DNA from: an uncultured Veillonella sp.
Lineage (GTDB): Bacteria > Bacillota > Negativicutes > Veillonellales > Veillonellaceae
NCBI GenBank assembly: GCA_902477915.1
Contig: CABSJA010000064.1
Coordinates: 1-6,384, forward strand
Length of the DNA: 6,384 bases
Reading direction: 5' to 3'
This document shows positions 4,931 through 6,384 of the stretch, piece after piece. The notes beneath the pieces were generated by a model that worked only from the letters and a program-made list of their open reading frames with translations, was not told the DNA's origin and made no database searches. The position numbers were made by a program, and so were the translations under genes. How positions within the stretch are numbered: the first letter of the stretch is position 1; every line of letters begins with the position of its first letter.

Positions 4931-4968
4931 CTGGTGAAAGCTCCTTTGAGCTTTCACCAGTGTTGTTT
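4931..4968 (+). terminator. Terminator-like hairpin directly ahead of the CMD gene
   Basis: A perfect 13-bp stem, CTGGTGAAAGCTC (4931-4943) with GAGCTTTCACCAG (4948-4960), has a CTTT loop and is followed by the U-rich TGTTGTTT. It ends the exported-protein transcript, 38 nt past its stop. The GGAGG of the next gene begins at 4971, only 10 nt after the stem. With an imperfect T-tract, partial read-through into that gene is likely, because no strong separate promoter is seen. A weak candidate is TTGATG 4895-4900 with TACATA 4918-4923, 17 bp apart. Confidence 0.7.
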
Positions 4969-4981
4969 ATGGAGGTTTCCT

Positions 4982-5752
4982 ATGTCTAAATCTGAATTTG
5001 CTCAAGCCTACACGGAGCGAATGTTCCCTGATATTGCAGCCCCTGCAGGTTATATCGACCCTGAGTTTGAAGTATTGTTTGATAATTTTGCATTTGATGA
5101 AGTTATTACCGAAGAGGGTCGCAATGTGCCTGCCAAGGATCGTTTCTTGGCTATCCTTGCCACGCTTGTAGGTGTATCTGCTGTTGATGAATATGCGTTG
5201 ATGTTACCGGCAGCACTTAACTTTGGCTTGATTCCCGATGAAGTAATAGAGCTCCTTTATCAAGCGGTACCTTATCTTGGCATCGGTCGTGTACGCCCAT
5301 TCTTTAAGGTAACAAATAAGATTTTTGACTATCGTGGGGAAACTGTTGTGGATCCGTCTCGCAGTACAATCACTAGTGAATCTCGCCTTGAAAAGGGCGT
5401 TGAAAAGCAAGTTGAAATCTTTGGTGAGTCTATCCGTAATTCTTACCAAGAAGGTCCTGAAGAGACACGCCACATCAATAAGTGGCTTGCTAATATGTTT
5501 GGCGACTACTACACTCGTAAAGGTTTAAGTGTGGCTCATCGTGAAATGATTACCTTCTGTTTCTTAGCGGCTCAAGGTGGCTGTGAACCTCAGCTGAAGG
5601 CTCACGTAGAAGGCAACTTGAACGTAGGCAACAGCAAACAATATTTGATTAACATCGCCTCCCAATGCGTGCCGTATATCGGCTACCCTCGTACATTGAA
5701 TGCTCTTCGTTGCATTCAAGAAGGCTTTACTGCATGGGAAGCTAAACAATAA
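4982..5752 (+). CDS. Carboxymuconolactone decarboxylase (CMD) family protein, two CMD domains
   Basis: A 256-residue cytoplasmic, all-helical protein with two AhpD-like/CMD repeats. The first (about 50-115) reads DRFLAILATLVGVSAVDE...AALNFGLIPDEVIELLYQAVPYLGIGRV. The second (about 184-247) reads REMITFCFLAAQGGCEPQLKAHVEGNLNVG...NIASQCVPYIGYPRTLNALR. Both end in the VPY-G-G/P-R signature of the family. The CxxC of peroxidase-type AhpD proteins is absent; C201 before EPQLKAH stands alone, so a decarboxylase-like or other activity is more likely than an alkylhydroperoxidase system. The true substrate is unknown, as these bacteria are not expected to run the protocatechuate pathway. ATG 4982 is chosen because GGAGG (4971-4975) is 6 nt away. 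An in-frame TTG at 4928 would place the terminator stem inside the coding region. The next gene begins 9 nt after its stop, so the two form an operon. Confidence 0.88.
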   Translation: MSKSEFAQAYTERMFPDIAAPAGYIDPEFEVLFDNFAFDEVITEEGRNVPAKDRFLAILATLVGVSAVDEYALMLPAALNFGLIPDEVIELLYQAVPYLGIGRVRPFFKVTNKIFDYRGETVVDPSRSTITSESRLEKGVEKQVEIFGESIRNSYQEGPEETRHINKWLANMFGDYYTRKGLSVAHREMITFCFLAAQGGCEPQLKAHVEGNLNVGNSKQYLINIASQCVPYIGYPRTLNALRCIQEGFTAWEAKQ

Positions 5753-5761
5753 AGGAGTTTT

Positions 5762-6384
5762 ATGTTATTTTCTGGTATTAGTTTAACGATGATTTTGGCG
5801 TCCATACCAGCGCTTATCATCGCAGCTGCAGGACATGAATTTGCTCATGCTAAGGTAGCTGATATGCTCGGCGATTCTACGCCACGCTCTATGGGGCGAT
5901 TGACATTGAATCCCGTGGCACATCTCGATCTAATTGGCTCTATAGCCTTCCTTATCGGTGGCTTTGGATGGGCTAAGCCCGTAATGATTGATCCATCTAA
6001 TTTCCGCGATCCTCGTACAGATTCAACTTTAGTATCTATTGCGGGGCCGGCATCTAATGTGTTGATGGCCTTTTTAGGCTACTTAGCTCTTCGTTTTCTT
6101 GAAAGCTATGGCTTGTTGACGAATGAATCATTAGAATTAATACTGACACTGATTGTTGTATATAATATTAACTTTGCCATTCTTAATATGATGCCAATAC
6201 CACCATTGGATGGCAGTCGTATTATTACAAGCTTATTACCTGGTAATTGGCAATTTACATTAGAACGTTTAAGCTTTGTAAGCTTGATTTTGCTGATCTT
6301 GGTACTTAATACACCAATTGCTAGTAAGATTTTCATTCCATTACAACAAACTATTTTGCAATTGTTTGAGCGTATCGTAAACGT
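5762..6384 (+). CDS. Site-2-type (M50 family) intramembrane zinc metalloprotease, 3' end cut off by window
   Basis: An integral membrane zinc protease of the small S2P group (Bacillus YwhC-like) that would cut substrates within the membrane. The 207 codons present show HEFAH (25-29, zinc-binding H25 and H29 with catalytic E26) in the first helix, GRLTLNPVAHLDLIGS (45-60), GWAKPV (69-74), SIAGPASN (92-99) and N-x-x-PIPPLDGSR (142-153, with D150 as third zinc ligand). No PDZ domain is present, unlike RseP. The usual length is about 200-225 residues, so only the last few residues are probably missing; no stop occurs before the window end. The start is set by AAGGAG (5752-5757), which overlaps the preceding stop and lies 4 nt before the ATG. 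Its substrate is unknown. Confidence 0.92.
   Translation, partial: MLFSGISLTMILASIPALIIAAAGHEFAHAKVADMLGDSTPRSMGRLTLNPVAHLDLIGSIAFLIGGFGWAKPVMIDPSNFRDPRTDSTLVSIAGPASNVLMAFLGYLALRFLESYGLLTNESLELILTLIVVYNINFAILNMMPIPPLDGSRIITSLLPGNWQFTLERLSFVSLILLILVLNTPIASKIFIPLQQTILQLFERIVN

Noticed and set aside
4928..4981. TTG start extending the CMD protein by 18 residues
   Set aside because: It would translate the terminator stem; ATG 4982 has GGAGG at 6 nt and matches the usual protein start.
6106..6336. 76-codon minus-strand frame inside the protease gene
   Set aside because: It is a shadow of the plus-strand zinc protease, whose HEFAH and PPLDG motifs are intact.

Overview
The window looks like chromosomal DNA of a low-GC, Gram-positive-type lineage with strong Shine-Dalgarno sites (AGGAGG, GGAGG). 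The protein flavour (a GlpT very close to the enterobacterial one, an OhrR-type MarR regulator, a small Sec-exported protein) fits a diderm Firmicute of the Negativicutes. Veillonella or a close relative is my best guess. It rests on general appearance, not on a database match, and no rRNA or other marker gene is present to confirm it.

Layout. Positions 1-270 are an AT-rich regulatory region with a good sigma-70-type promoter, a TACCC/GGGTA palindrome resembling a CsoR-family metal operator, and 26-bp tandem repeats. They precede a 257-codon membrane protein (271-1044, +) that appears to be a P1B-type metal ATPase reduced to its eight membrane helices: the CPC motif is kept, but the phosphorylation and nucleotide domains and most of the actuator domain are missing. 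A strong 16-bp bidirectional terminator (1077-1114) separates it from the convergent glpT (1141-2475, -), a glycerol-3-phosphate/phosphate antiporter with its substrate-binding residues intact. A gene-free stretch of about 390 bp follows, holding a large stem-loop terminator and AT-rich repeats. It lies downstream of a nitroreductase-family flavoprotein gene (2865-3455, -).

The nitroreductase gene is divergent from a MarR/OhrR-like regulator (3816-4334, +), with about 360 bp of non-coding DNA between them. This regulator matches Bacillus OhrR closely through the sensor helix and winged helix, but has Ser in place of the peroxide-sensing Cys and contains no cysteine at all. Overlapping OhrR-like palindromes cover its own -10 box, which suggests autoregulation with a different signal. 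Downstream are a short Sec-exported protein of unknown function (4495-4893, +) with a hairpin-containing leader, a terminator-like hairpin placed just before the next ribosome binding site, and a two-gene unit: a double-domain carboxymuconolactone-decarboxylase-family protein (4982-5752, +) and a site-2-type intramembrane zinc protease (5762 to beyond the window end, +).

No mobile element, CRISPR array, tRNA or rRNA was seen. The observations most worth following up are the catalytic-domain-less P1B ATPase under a CsoR-like box, and the cysteine-free OhrR homologue with its operator.
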